Counted from the first letter of the stretch, positions 16,165 through 24,994 are shown. The stretch: DNA of 64,000 nt from Amycolatopsis pittospori (GCF_013870525.1 NZ_JACBXD010000025.1:1-64000), one strand, 5' to 3'. Translations and numbers: made by a program. The notes: generated by a model not told the origin, from the sequence alone.

Positions 16165-17670
16165 ATGGTCGAGTGGAGCCAAGACGTACCGACCGACGGA
16201 AGTATCGAACTCCCGCCGGATCCGAGCACGTTGGACGCCATTGGACGAAACCACTCGATGGAGACGGCCCTGGCAGACCTGGTCGACAACTCCATTGACG
16301 CGGGCGCGACTCATGTACTGATCCAAATCGTCAAAGTGGGCGGGCGACCGCGCTCCCTCTACATCGTCGACAACGGCCATGGCATGACACCGACAACGAT
16401 CGACACAGCGATGACTGTCGGTCACCGGCGCGAGTACCGGGAGCGCGATCTCGGCCACTTCGGGCTTGGCTTGAAGGCTGCCTCGTTCAGCCAAGCCAGA
16501 AGTCTCACTGTGATGTCGAAGGCCGCAGGGCACGACGCTGTCGGACGCCGTTGGCGCCTGGATGACGGACCTCAGCGTGGCTTTGCTTGCGACGTGGTTC
16601 CAGGGCAATTCGCCTCGGAGGAGTTCAAGAGGAACTGGCAGATCCCTATCGGCGAGTCCGGGACCGTCATCCGCTGGGACGATGTCGTGTCCTTTGCCGC
16701 CACGAACGATCCGAAGAACGTAGAGAAGATTCTCAACCACACGATCACCACTGCCTGCCAGCACCTGGGCATGGTGTTCCACCGCTTCCTGGAAGACGAC
16801 AAGATCAGCGTCGAGTTCCAGGTGCACGATGTCGACTTGTCCTTCGTGGGACCTCCCGTCCCGGTCACTCCTCTGAATCCTTTCGGGTACGCAAGGCCAG
16901 CGCGTCCCGACTTCCCCAAGACGCTCACCGCCCACGTGGACGGTCTAAGTCTCGCGTTTCGTTGCCACCTTTGGCCAGGAAGGTCGAGCAGCGCGCAATT
17001 CATGTTGACCGGCAACCCCGTTGATCATCAGGGGCTGTACTTCTACCGTCGTGGCCGGCTACTGCAAGCCGGGGGCTGGGTTGGCGTTCATGCCCCACAC
17101 AGGCGGCTCGCGCTCGCCCGCGTAGAGGTCGAGATCGGCACCGAGGCGATCGGCTTGTTCCAGTTCAACCCCGAGAAATCACGAGTCCTGGTCGGACCTG
17201 AGTTCGCAATGCTCGCCTCGGCGGCGCAGTCATCCGATGGGATGACGCTCGCCCAATACTTCGAAGTCGCCGAGGACGTGTTCAGAGCGGCGAACAAACG
17301 AGCCCCGAAGCGAACCGCCATGATCCATCCTGGTACCGGGCTACCTCCTCGCCTCCGCTCCACCATCGAGAACGAGATACCCCAGGTGCTCGGGGAGAAG
17401 CCCATCGACATCAGGTGGGACACCTTCCCTGACGACTCCTTCTTCCGAGTCGATCGGGATGAGCACACGCTTTGGCTGAACAAGCGCTACCGGAAGATGC
17501 TGCTCGGTGGCAAGCATGGGGGCCTGAACGATCTACCACTACTGAAGTCCCTGCTGTACCTGTTGATCGGAAACGTGTTCGAAGGTGATTACCTCGGCCC
17601 AAGGGACAAGGACAACATCGACCTCTGGCAAGCTGTTCTGACCACCGCTGTGCAGGCGGAACGCCAGTGA
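16165..17670 (+). CDS. MORC/MutL-like GHKL ATPase of block A
   Basis: A 501-residue ATPase. The N-terminal GHKL domain has the N-box ALADLVDNSIDAGAT (residues about 35-50), G1 box IVDNGHGM and G2 loop GHFGLGLKAASFSQA. These match the MutL/MORC branch rather than histidine kinases. The S5-like second half is around HRRLALARVEVEIG and FQFNPEKSRV. ATP-driven dimerisation would act as a DNA clamp or switch. Prokaryotic members are linked with restriction-modification genes. The ATG follows GGGGAG. The stop overlaps the next start (GTGA), tying it to the nuclease. Confidence 0.88.
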   Translation: MVEWSQDVPTDGSIELPPDPSTLDAIGRNHSMETALADLVDNSIDAGATHVLIQIVKVGGRPRSLYIVDNGHGMTPTTIDTAMTVGHRREYRERDLGHFGLGLKAASFSQARSLTVMSKAAGHDAVGRRWRLDDGPQRGFACDVVPGQFASEEFKRNWQIPIGESGTVIRWDDVVSFAATNDPKNVEKILNHTITTACQHLGMVFHRFLEDDKISVEFQVHDVDLSFVGPPVPVTPLNPFGYARPARPDFPKTLTAHVDGLSLAFRCHLWPGRSSSAQFMLTGNPVDHQGLYFYRRGRLLQAGGWVGVHAPHRRLALARVEVEIGTEAIGLFQFNPEKSRVLVGPEFAMLASAAQSSDGMTLAQYFEVAEDVFRAANKRAPKRTAMIHPGTGLPPRLRSTIENEIPQVLGEKPIDIRWDTFPDDSFFRVDRDEHTLWLNKRYRKMLLGGKHGGLNDLPLLKSLLYLLIGNVFEGDYLGPRDKDNIDLWQAVLTTAVQAERQ

Positions 17671-18662
17671 GGACGTCCGCCGCCCCAGGTGACAAGCGGC
17701 ACGCGTCGCCAGAGACGTTCGATCGCTACCTCGCCAGCGAGGTCCCGTACGACTTGCCGGTCAAAGGTTCGCCGCGGGCGTTCATCTTCATAGCTCCCTC
17801 GAAGTCGGAGATAGGGCTACGGGTGGAAGTCGACTTCGAAGCGGAAGCACCTGATACAGGACTCCGCAATATCGTCGCCCGGGTAGCCGTGCACGACGGC
17901 GTACCCTTCTTCGAGGTCGCTGTCACCACCCCTGCCCTGTTCAGTGATGCCTATCCCTTACTGTGCTCGATGGCGGATCGAATCCAGATCAGCGGGCTTT
18001 CACCCAGCGATGCGCTGTGGGCCACGCTCGACAAGATGTCCAGGCTCCTACTCGCGCCTGACGCGTTGTCTCGAGAGCGCGAAGTGGGCCTGTTCGGGGA
18101 ACTTCTCTTCTTGGCCGGTCTCTTCGAGGTGGTCGGCGTCGAGAAGGCGCTAGAGGCGTGGCGCGGAGGCACCGAGGAGCATGACTTCGGACTTCCGACG
18201 ATGGACATCGAGATCAAGACAACCATCGGCGAACGACGAAGGCATTGGGTCGAGTCGCTGACCCAGTTGGAACCGACGCTGGGGCGTCCCCTGTGGTTGG
18301 TCTCGCACCAGCTGACCCCAGCGGGCGCGGGCGACGGTCGATTCTTGTCAGACCTCGTCGATACGATCCGGGCCAAGATCGACTCAGGAGCCTCCCGTTA
18401 CGGCTTCGAGAGCACCCTGGCGGAGGCAGGCTGGAACGACGATCATCGATCACGGCTCACTACCCGGTGGACTCAGCGCTCGGCGAGTCAGGCATACCCC
18501 GTTGTCGACACGTTCCCGCGGCTTACGCAGAGCGCGCTACTGAACAGCGGGGTCCGGCTCAGCCTGATCCCCGATGTGCGCTACCGGATTGACTTGACCG
18601 ACCTCGCGACAACACCAAACCTTCCCGAGATCATCGAAGCAGCCATCGGGTTCGAAGGGTGA
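17667..18662 (+). CDS. PD-(D/E)XK-motif nuclease-like protein (DUF4420 type)
   Basis: The 331-residue protein has a restriction-endonuclease-like core in its middle: an upstream helix with REVGLFGELLFL (Glu), then EEHDFGLPTMDIEIKTT, where the Asp and the E-x-K of EIK form the PD-(D/E)XK catalytic triad. This corresponds to the family annotated as PD-(D/E)XK motif protein next to Z1-domain proteins. It is the likely DNA-cleaving subunit of block A. Both ends overlap neighbouring genes by four bases, so stoichiometric synthesis with the ATPase and the Z1 helicase is expected. Confidence 0.85.
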   Translation: MRTSAAPGDKRHASPETFDRYLASEVPYDLPVKGSPRAFIFIAPSKSEIGLRVEVDFEAEAPDTGLRNIVARVAVHDGVPFFEVAVTTPALFSDAYPLLCSMADRIQISGLSPSDALWATLDKMSRLLLAPDALSREREVGLFGELLFLAGLFEVVGVEKALEAWRGGTEEHDFGLPTMDIEIKTTIGERRRHWVESLTQLEPTLGRPLWLVSHQLTPAGAGDGRFLSDLVDTIRAKIDSGASRYGFESTLAEAGWNDDHRSRLTTRWTQRSASQAYPVVDTFPRLTQSALLNSGVRLSLIPDVRYRIDLTDLATTPNLPEIIEAAIGFEG

Positions 18663-21532
18663 CCATGGACAACCCAATTGTCGAGGCCTACAGCAGCGCG
18701 TTGAGGGCGATGGAAGGCAGGGCCCCCAAAGGCCTGCTACGTCGCGCACGCGTCGAGGCCGAGGACATCGTTCCCGAACCCGATGTATCCGAAGCGCGGC
18801 TTCGGGAGCATCTGGACGCGGCGGGACAGGACGACCGTCTCGTCGTTTTTCTAACCGTCAACATGGGGAAGTGGGAGCACGCATCCGCCGAGGAACACCC
18901 ATGGACCCGCGGGACTCGCCCGAACTCACCTGAACGCCGGCAGCTCGTGATCGAGTCGTTGAAACTCGAGCCTGAGACCGCCGACGCGTTCGCGACACAT
19001 TTCCCACTCGCCAAAGGCGACGGCACGACAGTTATAGCCGGCCCTTGGGAACCGTGGTACACGATGGGCGTCCAGCGTGATCGGGACTTCTATTGGGGTC
19101 ACTACACCGAGTACCTGCGAACCAGACGCAACTGGGGCGCGCGGGCGATCGAGACCCTGGACACGGCCACCACCCACGTCGTAGAACGGTTGATCGATCC
19201 ATCACGGGCCAAGGCGGGCCAAACCAAGGGGCTGGTCGTCGGGTACGTCCAGAGTGGGAAGACCGCCAATTTCACTGGGGTTATCGCGAAGGCGATCGAC
19301 GCCGGGTATCGGCTGGTCATCGTGATGACCGGCACGACGAACCTTCTTCGTGAGCAGACCCAGCGACGCCTCGACATGGAACTGGTCGGGCGAGAAAACA
19401 TCCTGCGAGGCGCCGACGAGTCCGACCCGAGCGTCGCTCAACTCATCGACTACTTGGGTGATGAGGACTGGCACAGGGACAGATTCATTCGCCACGGTGT
19501 CCGACCGTCCGAACATGGGAAGCCAGACATCCATCGCATGACCACCCGGCGTTTCGACTATCGACGGCTCCAGCAAGGCCTGCCGGCGCTGGAATTCGAG
19601 CGACGTGATCGAACCAAGCAACTGTGGCATCCAGAGAACCTCTTCACCAGTGACGCCAGACTGATCATCGTCAAGAAGAACTCGTCGGTCTTGAATAATC
19701 TAGTAAAGGATTTAAAGAATAACGCCGACAAGCTCGACGACATCCCAACGCTGATTATCGACGACGAGTCAGATCAAGCTTCAGTCAACACCACTGATCC
19801 GCGAAAGTGGAAAAAAGAGAAAAAGAAGCGTACGGCGATCAACCAACATTTATCAGACCTGCTGCGAATGCTGCCACGCGCCCAGTATGTCGGATATACA
19901 GCCACACCGTTCGCTAACGTCTTCGTCGATCCGACCGACGACGAGGACATCTTCCCCAAGGACTACCTGATTTCCCTGGAACGCCCAGCGGGATACATGG
20001 GCGCGGAAGACTTCCATGACCTCGACCTTGCGACCCCCGAGTCAGAGAAGACATTCGCCAATTCCAAAGAGAGGGCGCATGTCAGGATAGTCGGCAAAGA
20101 AGCAGGGGAAGATAAGCTGCAGACCGCACTGGATTCATTCGTGCTGGCCGGCACCATAAAGTTGTACCGCGAAGCACACGGCGCCAACACCTTTAAGCAT
20201 CACACGATGCTCGTCCACGAAGCGATGCGTAAGGCAGTCCACAAGACCAGGACTGAGTCAATCCAGGACCTTTGGCACACGAGTGGCTATCTGAGCGGCC
20301 ACGCGAGTGCACGACTTCGCGAGCTTTTTGAAGCGGACTTCGCCCCAGTCGCCGCCGCGCTCAAGCTCGATCACCTAATGCCGCCAGCGTTCGACGATCT
20401 CCTCCCATTCCTGGGCGTGGCCGCACGTCGGATCGCACCAAATGGGAACCCTGTCCTTGTCGTGAACAGCGACAAGGACATTGAACAAGAGGACCTCGAC
20501 TTCGACAAGCGATCGGTATGGCGCATTCTCGTAGGCGGGAACTCCCTTGCGCGGGGATTCACCGTCGAGGGCCTGACTGTCACCTATTATTCGCGAGACG
20601 TTGGGCATACCGAAGCTTTGATGCAGATGGGACGCTGGTTCGGGTTCCGACCTGGATACCGTGATCTCGTCCGTTTGTTCGTTACCGCCAAAGTCCGTGA
20701 CGCGTTTGAAGCGGCTTGTCGGGACGAGGAGGAGTTTCGACGCGAGCTTCGCCAGTACGCGACCATGGTCGACGGCCGCCCCTTGATCACTCCAAAGGAC
20801 ATCCAGCCCCAGGTGATGAGACACGGCGGACTAAGGCCAACGGCCGCGAACAAGATGTACAACGCGAAGTTGGTCGAGCGGCGGACTCGCACGAAGGAGC
20901 CGAGTTCCGGTTACCCGAACCTGGACGACCAGTCAGCGCTAAACCACAACGTCGACGCCTGCCGCCCACTCCTAACGGCGACCGTGGAAGCTTCCCTGGC
21001 GAGAACGGGTCTCGCCTTCGACGCCTTAGCTGGCTCTGTGACCCATAAGGAAATGGTCGATGTCCTGAGTGAACTGAAGTGGGCGAAGGAGGACACCTTC
21101 ACCGCCGACCTAGCCTGGATCGCCAGTCTTCCGGAGGATGTCATCGATCAGTGGCACATTGTCATGCCGCAACAGAAGACAGGAAGGCGGGTCAACATCA
21201 GGGGTATCGGCGAGTTCACTGTCCATGGCCGCAAGGTCGAGAAGCAGAATCGCATCCGAGGGAACTCCGAGAGCGCGCACCGCAGAGCACTCGACGGAGA
21301 CCTCCCAGGCAAGACCCCGACCTCGGGCTACGCCCTCCTGTATCCGGTGATGGACAAAGAGCGAACGGCCATTGAGGTCGACGACGACGGCTACCCTGCC
21401 GGCGTCGTGATGGCGCTCATGCTCCGGCTCCCGGACGCGACACTGTCCGCTGGCCTGAAACCGCTCGTCTACAAGGTTCAAGTCCCCGGGAAGCCGTACT
21501 ATGCGCTCGTCGACGAGCCCAAGAAACCCTGA
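18659..21532 (+). CDS. Z1-domain SF2-type helicase/ATPase
   Basis: A 957-residue protein. Motif I is VQSGKTANF near residue 198, motif II is IIDDESDQAS near 365, motif III is GYTATPFANVF near 405. The Z1 signature is around GGNSLARGFTVEGLTV and QMGRWFGFRPGY near 630-660, equivalent to helicase motifs V-VI. Z1 proteins couple to MORC-type ATPases and methyltransferases in restriction operons and probably translocate on DNA. GTG at 18659 overlaps the previous stop; an ATG lies six bases on. A stretch near 19680-19910 is markedly AT-rich, with Lys/Asn-rich codons, unlike its flanks. Confidence 0.88.
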   Translation: MTMDNPIVEAYSSALRAMEGRAPKGLLRRARVEAEDIVPEPDVSEARLREHLDAAGQDDRLVVFLTVNMGKWEHASAEEHPWTRGTRPNSPERRQLVIESLKLEPETADAFATHFPLAKGDGTTVIAGPWEPWYTMGVQRDRDFYWGHYTEYLRTRRNWGARAIETLDTATTHVVERLIDPSRAKAGQTKGLVVGYVQSGKTANFTGVIAKAIDAGYRLVIVMTGTTNLLREQTQRRLDMELVGRENILRGADESDPSVAQLIDYLGDEDWHRDRFIRHGVRPSEHGKPDIHRMTTRRFDYRRLQQGLPALEFERRDRTKQLWHPENLFTSDARLIIVKKNSSVLNNLVKDLKNNADKLDDIPTLIIDDESDQASVNTTDPRKWKKEKKKRTAINQHLSDLLRMLPRAQYVGYTATPFANVFVDPTDDEDIFPKDYLISLERPAGYMGAEDFHDLDLATPESEKTFANSKERAHVRIVGKEAGEDKLQTALDSFVLAGTIKLYREAHGANTFKHHTMLVHEAMRKAVHKTRTESIQDLWHTSGYLSGHASARLRELFEADFAPVAAALKLDHLMPPAFDDLLPFLGVAARRIAPNGNPVLVVNSDKDIEQEDLDFDKRSVWRILVGGNSLARGFTVEGLTVTYYSRDVGHTEALMQMGRWFGFRPGYRDLVRLFVTAKVRDAFEAACRDEEEFRRELRQYATMVDGRPLITPKDIQPQVMRHGGLRPTAANKMYNAKLVERRTRTKEPSSGYPNLDDQSALNHNVDACRPLLTATVEASLARTGLAFDALAGSVTHKEMVDVLSELKWAKEDTFTADLAWIASLPEDVIDQWHIVMPQQKTGRRVNIRGIGEFTVHGRKVEKQNRIRGNSESAHRRALDGDLPGKTPTSGYALLYPVMDKERTAIEVDDDGYPAGVVMALMLRLPDATLSAGLKPLVYKVQVPGKPYYALVDEPKKP

Positions 21533-21600
21533 TCTACCAGGCAAGACCGAGCCGCGCGCCTACTTAGGTCACAAACTTCGACAGGGTAGGCTCTTGCGCC

Positions 21601-22902
21601 ATGGCCGATAATCGAGCACCGATAGAGCGCACGTCTGTCGAACTGTTCGCAGGCGGCGGCGGCCTGGCCATGGCCGTCCATCGCGCGGGCTTCCGTCCGC
21701 TGTTGCTGAACGAGTACGTCAAGCACGCGTGCGACACGCTAGAGGCCAACGGCGCCGTCCCCAGAGGGGAAGAAGAGACAGTCCCCGAACCGGGTGATCC
21801 ATGGCCGCTGGTGCGGGGAGATGTCCGCGACCTCAAGATGGGGTACTTACAGGGTGCGGTTGATCTCCTAGCGGGCGGACCGCCGTGTCAGCCATTCAGC
21901 CTAGGTGGCGTCGCGAAGGGCGACGAAGACAAGCGCAACATGTTCCCCGAGATGTTCCGTGCCATCCGCGAGATCCAACCCAAGGCCGTGATCTGCGAGA
22001 ACGTCCGCGGCTTGTTGAGGCCATCCTTCAAGCCGTACTTCGACTACATCCTTCGCGAACTGGAACTCCCCTTCGAGGAGCGCGACCCGGCAGCTACCTG
22101 GCTCCAGCACGACGCCATTCTCCGCGCGAAGAGGGAGCAGAAGGCTGCCAGCTCCCCCGAGCGATACCGCGTGTTCAAGTTCGAGGTCAACGCGGCCGAC
22201 TACGGCGTACCTCAGATCCGCAACCGCGTCCTCATCGTCGCCTTCCGCGGCGACCTCGACATAGATGAGGCGATCCTGCGCGACGCTGTCAAGAAGACAC
22301 ACTCGGAGGAGGCTCTCCGCTGGTCGTTGATCAGTGGCGAGTACTGGGAACGCCACCAGAACGTGCCAAAACACGTCCGAAACAACGCCATGAAGAAGGC
22401 AGGCGGGGAACTCCCGCTTGAGGGCAGTGCTCTCAAGCCGTGGCGCACTTTGCGGGACGCTATCGCGGGATTCGACGGCGAACAAGACTCACTGCCACAG
22501 ATCAGGTGGGACAAGCTCGACCGGGTCCAGTACGACGACATGCCATTGGATCACGTTGGCTGGCCGGACGCCCGTATCTATGACGGCCATACTCCTAACG
22601 TCCTCGATCGACCCGCGAAGACCGTCAAGGCGGGCGTCCACGGTGTTCCCGGCGGGGAATCCGTAATGTTGACCGACTCTCGCATCAACGGTCCCAAATC
22701 ACTCTCCGGACAGAGCTATCGACACAGGTATATGACGGTGCGGGAGACCGCCCGGGTCATGACCTTTCCCGACGACTGGAAGCTGAGCGGGCCAAGGGGC
22801 GAGAAGATGCGACAGCTCGGGAACGCGGTGCCAGTACTACTTGGCGAGGTTTTCGCTAAGGCGGTGGCCAAAGTTCTGGATGAGGTCGAGAGTCGTACGT
22901 GA
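21601..22902 (+). CDS. C5-cytosine DNA methyltransferase (block A)
   Basis: A 433-residue m5C methyltransferase with the ordered motifs. Motif I is ELFAGGGGLAMAV, motif IV GGPPCQPFSLGG (catalytic Cys near residue 98), motif VI ICENVRGL, motif VIII QIRNRVLIV, and motifs IX-X are TVRETARVMTFP and QLGNAVPV. All catalytic elements are present. It should protect host DNA from the block A nuclease; the target sequence is not predictable. A 68-base gap separates it from the Z1 gene, and its stop overlaps the vsr start. Confidence 0.93.
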   Translation: MADNRAPIERTSVELFAGGGGLAMAVHRAGFRPLLLNEYVKHACDTLEANGAVPRGEEETVPEPGDPWPLVRGDVRDLKMGYLQGAVDLLAGGPPCQPFSLGGVAKGDEDKRNMFPEMFRAIREIQPKAVICENVRGLLRPSFKPYFDYILRELELPFEERDPAATWLQHDAILRAKREQKAASSPERYRVFKFEVNAADYGVPQIRNRVLIVAFRGDLDIDEAILRDAVKKTHSEEALRWSLISGEYWERHQNVPKHVRNNAMKKAGGELPLEGSALKPWRTLRDAIAGFDGEQDSLPQIRWDKLDRVQYDDMPLDHVGWPDARIYDGHTPNVLDRPAKTVKAGVHGVPGGESVMLTDSRINGPKSLSGQSYRHRYMTVRETARVMTFPDDWKLSGPRGEKMRQLGNAVPVLLGEVFAKAVAKVLDEVESRT

Positions 22903-23642
22903 CAGCCGCACCCCTGCGGGCCTGGAAGCCAAGAGCGGGACGGGCGAGGGCCCTCGTTGAAGCCGAACAGGACAAGACTGCCGGCGGCCCTCACCGGCGC
23001 ACGGTGTTCACGAAAGGTGACAATGCCGTTCGCGCTTCTGTCGTGTTGAACGCATCAGCGGGGCAGGGCACTATTCGGGCGTACCTGCGTTGGCGACAAA
23101 ATGGTCGTTCAGTAACTCGGTCGCTCGGCCCGGTCAGGCACACGACCAGGTTGGAGAACCTCGTCCAAGCGTGGGACCTCGCTCGCGCTCAGGGCTTGGT
23201 ACACGACGAGAAGCCGCCTCCTGAATCATGGGCTTCATCTCCGCAGGTCCGAGCTTCCATGAAGGGCAACCGCGGACGTGACACGCGTCCAGAACGTCGA
23301 GTGCGCGCTCTCCTCCACGCATGTGGCCTGCGGTACCGCGTATCGGTCCGTCCGCTACCGGAGCTACGACGCACAGCGGATATCGTCTTTCCCAAAGCGA
23401 AGGTCGCCATCTTCATGGACGGTTGCTACTGGCATGGATGCCCTGACCACCACCGGCCAGCCAAGACGAACTCCCAGTTCTGGCGCGAAAAAATCGCCGA
23501 GAACAAGAAGCGGGATGCCGATACAGACCGTAAGCTCATGAACCAGGGTTGGACAGTGCTTCGCTTCTGGGAACACGAGGAACCAACGTATGCGGCAGAA
23601 CGCATCATTACCACATTAGGCGCTTACGGCAACCAACGCTAA
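22899..23642 (+). CDS. vsr: Very-short-patch repair (Vsr) endonuclease with N-terminal extension
   Basis: The 247-residue protein ends in a full Vsr domain from about residue 118: KGNRGRDTRPE, then RTADIVF (metal-binding Asp), MDGCYWHGCPDH (Cys/His zinc site) and RFWEHE. Vsr nicks T:G mismatches that arise when 5-methylcytosine deaminates. It follows a cytosine methyltransferase with a GTGA overlap, the classic dcm-vsr pair. The first 115 residues are unusual: a basic segment and a compact part around TIRAYLRWRQNGRSVTRSLG that resembles a small DNA-binding domain. A restriction role rather than repair is possible in this context. Confidence 0.88.
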   Translation: MTAAPLRAWKPRAGRARALVEAEQDKTAGGPHRRTVFTKGDNAVRASVVLNASAGQGTIRAYLRWRQNGRSVTRSLGPVRHTTRLENLVQAWDLARAQGLVHDEKPPPESWASSPQVRASMKGNRGRDTRPERRVRALLHACGLRYRVSVRPLPELRRTADIVFPKAKVAIFMDGCYWHGCPDHHRPAKTNSQFWREKIAENKKRDADTDRKLMNQGWTVLRFWEHEEPTYAAERIITTLGAYGNQR

Positions 23643-23654
23643 CCGGAGGCCGCT

Positions 23655-24269
23655 TTGCCAAAACCTGAGATACCCGTACCCAAAGACATTCGCGACTCTG
23701 TTATCCGTGAGATCTATCGCCAAGCAGAGCAGGTGGACTGGGAGGACATCCCGGACCGCGAGAAATCAAAACACTACGCACGCTGGGTGGCCGACGCTAA
23801 AATCGGCGACGTACTAGCCGACTACTACACCGCCGACGGGATGCGAGTCTGGCTCAAGGACACACCGCTCAAGGAGTACGCGCGGGCTGTCGAGGATTTC
23901 GGCCCTTTCGCGAAGTACGCTTCAAAGCGACTCACCCCACCAGCCGAGTTCGTCGCGCCGCTACTCGGCCCTGATTGGAGTCTCGTACACGGCAGTGTCG
24001 GCGAGAAGCCCATGCATTGCACGTTCACTGACGGCACGCGGGCGCGAAATATCTACTGGGGAAAACCCCGCAGCTTTAGCATCCTCCTCTGGGCGGCCGT
24101 GAACAATGCCGTGAAGACACACACTCGACCTCTCATGGTCGTATACCTGCAAGACGGAAAAGCTATCGACGAAGAGCAGAGACTTTTGCATGAGAAGATA
24201 GCAGCGCATTGCTCCATCGATCTCGCCTACGTAAATCGAAAGCTAGAGTCGAAACGGCTAGATAAATAG
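23655..24269 (+). CDS. Unknown protein at end of block A operon
   Basis: A 204-residue protein starting at a TTG five bases after GGAGG. It has a charged helical N-terminus, then a mixed region with KPMHCTFTDGTRARNIYWG and a hydrophobic SILLWAAVNNAV stretch, ending in a helical, basic tail. I recognise no family or catalytic motif. The 12-base gap from vsr and the shared strand make it the last gene of the operon, so it may be an accessory or specificity factor. Codon use is less GC-biased than in the flanking chromosome. Confidence 0.65.
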   Translation: MPKPEIPVPKDIRDSVIREIYRQAEQVDWEDIPDREKSKHYARWVADAKIGDVLADYYTADGMRVWLKDTPLKEYARAVEDFGPFAKYASKRLTPPAEFVAPLLGPDWSLVHGSVGEKPMHCTFTDGTRARNIYWGKPRSFSILLWAAVNNAVKTHTRPLMVVYLQDGKAIDEEQRLLHEKIAAHCSIDLAYVNRKLESKRLDK

Positions 24270-24465
24270 GAAATCGGCGCCATCATTTTCATCTCTCCAC
24301 AAGCTCTCGCCGGTCCATTGCGGTGAGCCGCGACACCTTCCTCGCAGCTCGCCAAGATCGTCGAGGGAACTTCGGTGAGCTACACGTCATACACGCGAGA
24401 AAAGCGTTGCGTTGTCGCGAACCTTGAGTCATAGTTAATGCACTCAACCAGCCACAGGAGCAGCC
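24270..24465. other. Intergenic region after block A
   Basis: No gene is supported here. The last 60 bases are AT-richer, with TTGTCG (24413-24418) and TTAATG (24435-24440), a 16-base-spaced pair that could be a promoter for the short reading frame that follows. Confidence 0.35.
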
Positions 24466-24606
24466 ATGACGAACGTGCACGAGCGAAAGGCGCAGCGCTG
24501 GCATCCGGCCATCGCGCTCGCTGCCACGTGTCCGTCGGTCTGTGGCCGACGACCGTCATCCTGGCCTGGTCAGCGGACTCTGACCGGCGAAGGCTCCCCA
24601 TCATGA
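24466..24606 (+). CDS. Possible 46-residue small protein
   Basis: An ATG at 24466 stands five bases after AGGAG and opens a 46-codon frame ending in TGA at 24604. The product begins MTNVHERKAQRWH and has two Cys and a basic, Pro/Ser-rich tail. A candidate promoter precedes it and a strong terminator follows 25 bases later, so the unit looks like a complete small transcript. There is no homologue I recognise. It could equally be a non-coding RNA with a chance frame. Confidence 0.35.
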   Translation: MTNVHERKAQRWHPAIALAATCPSVCGRRPSSWPGQRTLTGEGSPS

Positions 24607-24631
24607 CGCCATAGCGTTCGTCATGCCAGGG

Positions 24632-24672
24632 AGCCGCCCATCGGGAAACCGATCAGGGCGGCTTCTCTTTTT
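24632..24672 (+). terminator. Rho-independent terminator
   Basis: AGCCGCC (24632-24638) pairs with GGCGGCT (24657-24663). An inner ATCGG-GAAA-CCGAT stem lies within. A T-rich tail (TCTCTTTTT) follows to 24672. It is placed to end the small transcript at 24466-24606, or block A read-through, before the tRNA array. Confidence 0.8.
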
Positions 24673-24693
24673 GCTGCGCCCGAATACTTTCTT

Positions 24694-24763
24694 ATCGGCG
24701 AGCTTGGGAAGCGGAACGGCCTCCAAAACCGTTTCCAGGGGGGTTCGACTCCCTCCGCCGGTG
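24694..24763 (+). tRNA. Atypical tRNA-Trp(CCA) with truncated D-arm
   Basis: A 7-bp acceptor stem (ATCGGCG with CGCCGGT, one G-U), an anticodon loop CTCCAAA (anticodon CCA) and a TTCGACT T-loop on a 5-bp stem are all present. Only 15 bases separate the acceptor from the anticodon stem, allowing at best a 3-bp D-stem with a 3-base loop. The anticodon stem has a C-A mismatch at its top. It is either a degenerate gene or a minimal, D-arm-poor tRNA. Confidence 0.6.
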
Positions 24764-24857
24764 CTCGACGCTGCCATTTCAGCGCGAACCTTGATAACCG
24801 AAGACTTTTCCCAAAAGCTCGTCCCCGTCACCGAAGGAGGTGGCCAGGACGAGTGCC

Positions 24858-24883
24858 GGTGAAGGCGTGTACACGTCTTCACC
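24858..24883. other. Hairpin just before tRNA-Arg
   Basis: GGTGAAGGCGTG and CACGTCTTCACC form a 12-bp stem with one G-T pair and a two-base loop, ending two bases before the tRNA-Arg acceptor. It may be a processing signal or a terminator of the preceding tRNA transcript. Confidence 0.4.
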
Positions 24884-24885
24884 TC

Positions 24886-24959
24886 GCCCTTGTAGCTCAG
24901 GTGGACAGAGCGCCGCACTACGAATGCGGAGGTCCCAGGTTCGAGTCCTGGCAGGGGCA
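24886..24959 (+). tRNA. tRNA-Arg(ACG), array copy
   Basis: Standard cloverleaf: acceptor GCCCTTG with CAGGGGC, D-arm around TAGCTCAGGTGGACAGAGC, anticodon stem CCGCA/TGCGG with loop CTACGAA (anticodon ACG), and T-arm CCAGG-TTCGAGT-CCTGG. The 3' CCA is not encoded. A second, different tRNA-Arg(ACG) lies at 44188-44261. Confidence 0.92.
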
Positions 24960-24994
24960 CTGGTCGGCGTGTCCGAGGGGGATACGCCGGCTGC

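Noticed and set aside
24550-24600. A tRNA-like segment around CAGCGGACTCTGACCGG
   Set aside because: The anticodon-like loop has a poorly paired stem, and no acceptor or T-arm partners could be found.
24961-24994. An additional tRNA between Arg and Pro genes
   Set aside because: GGCGT-N-ACGCC forms a short hairpin only; there is no anticodon arm or T-arm.
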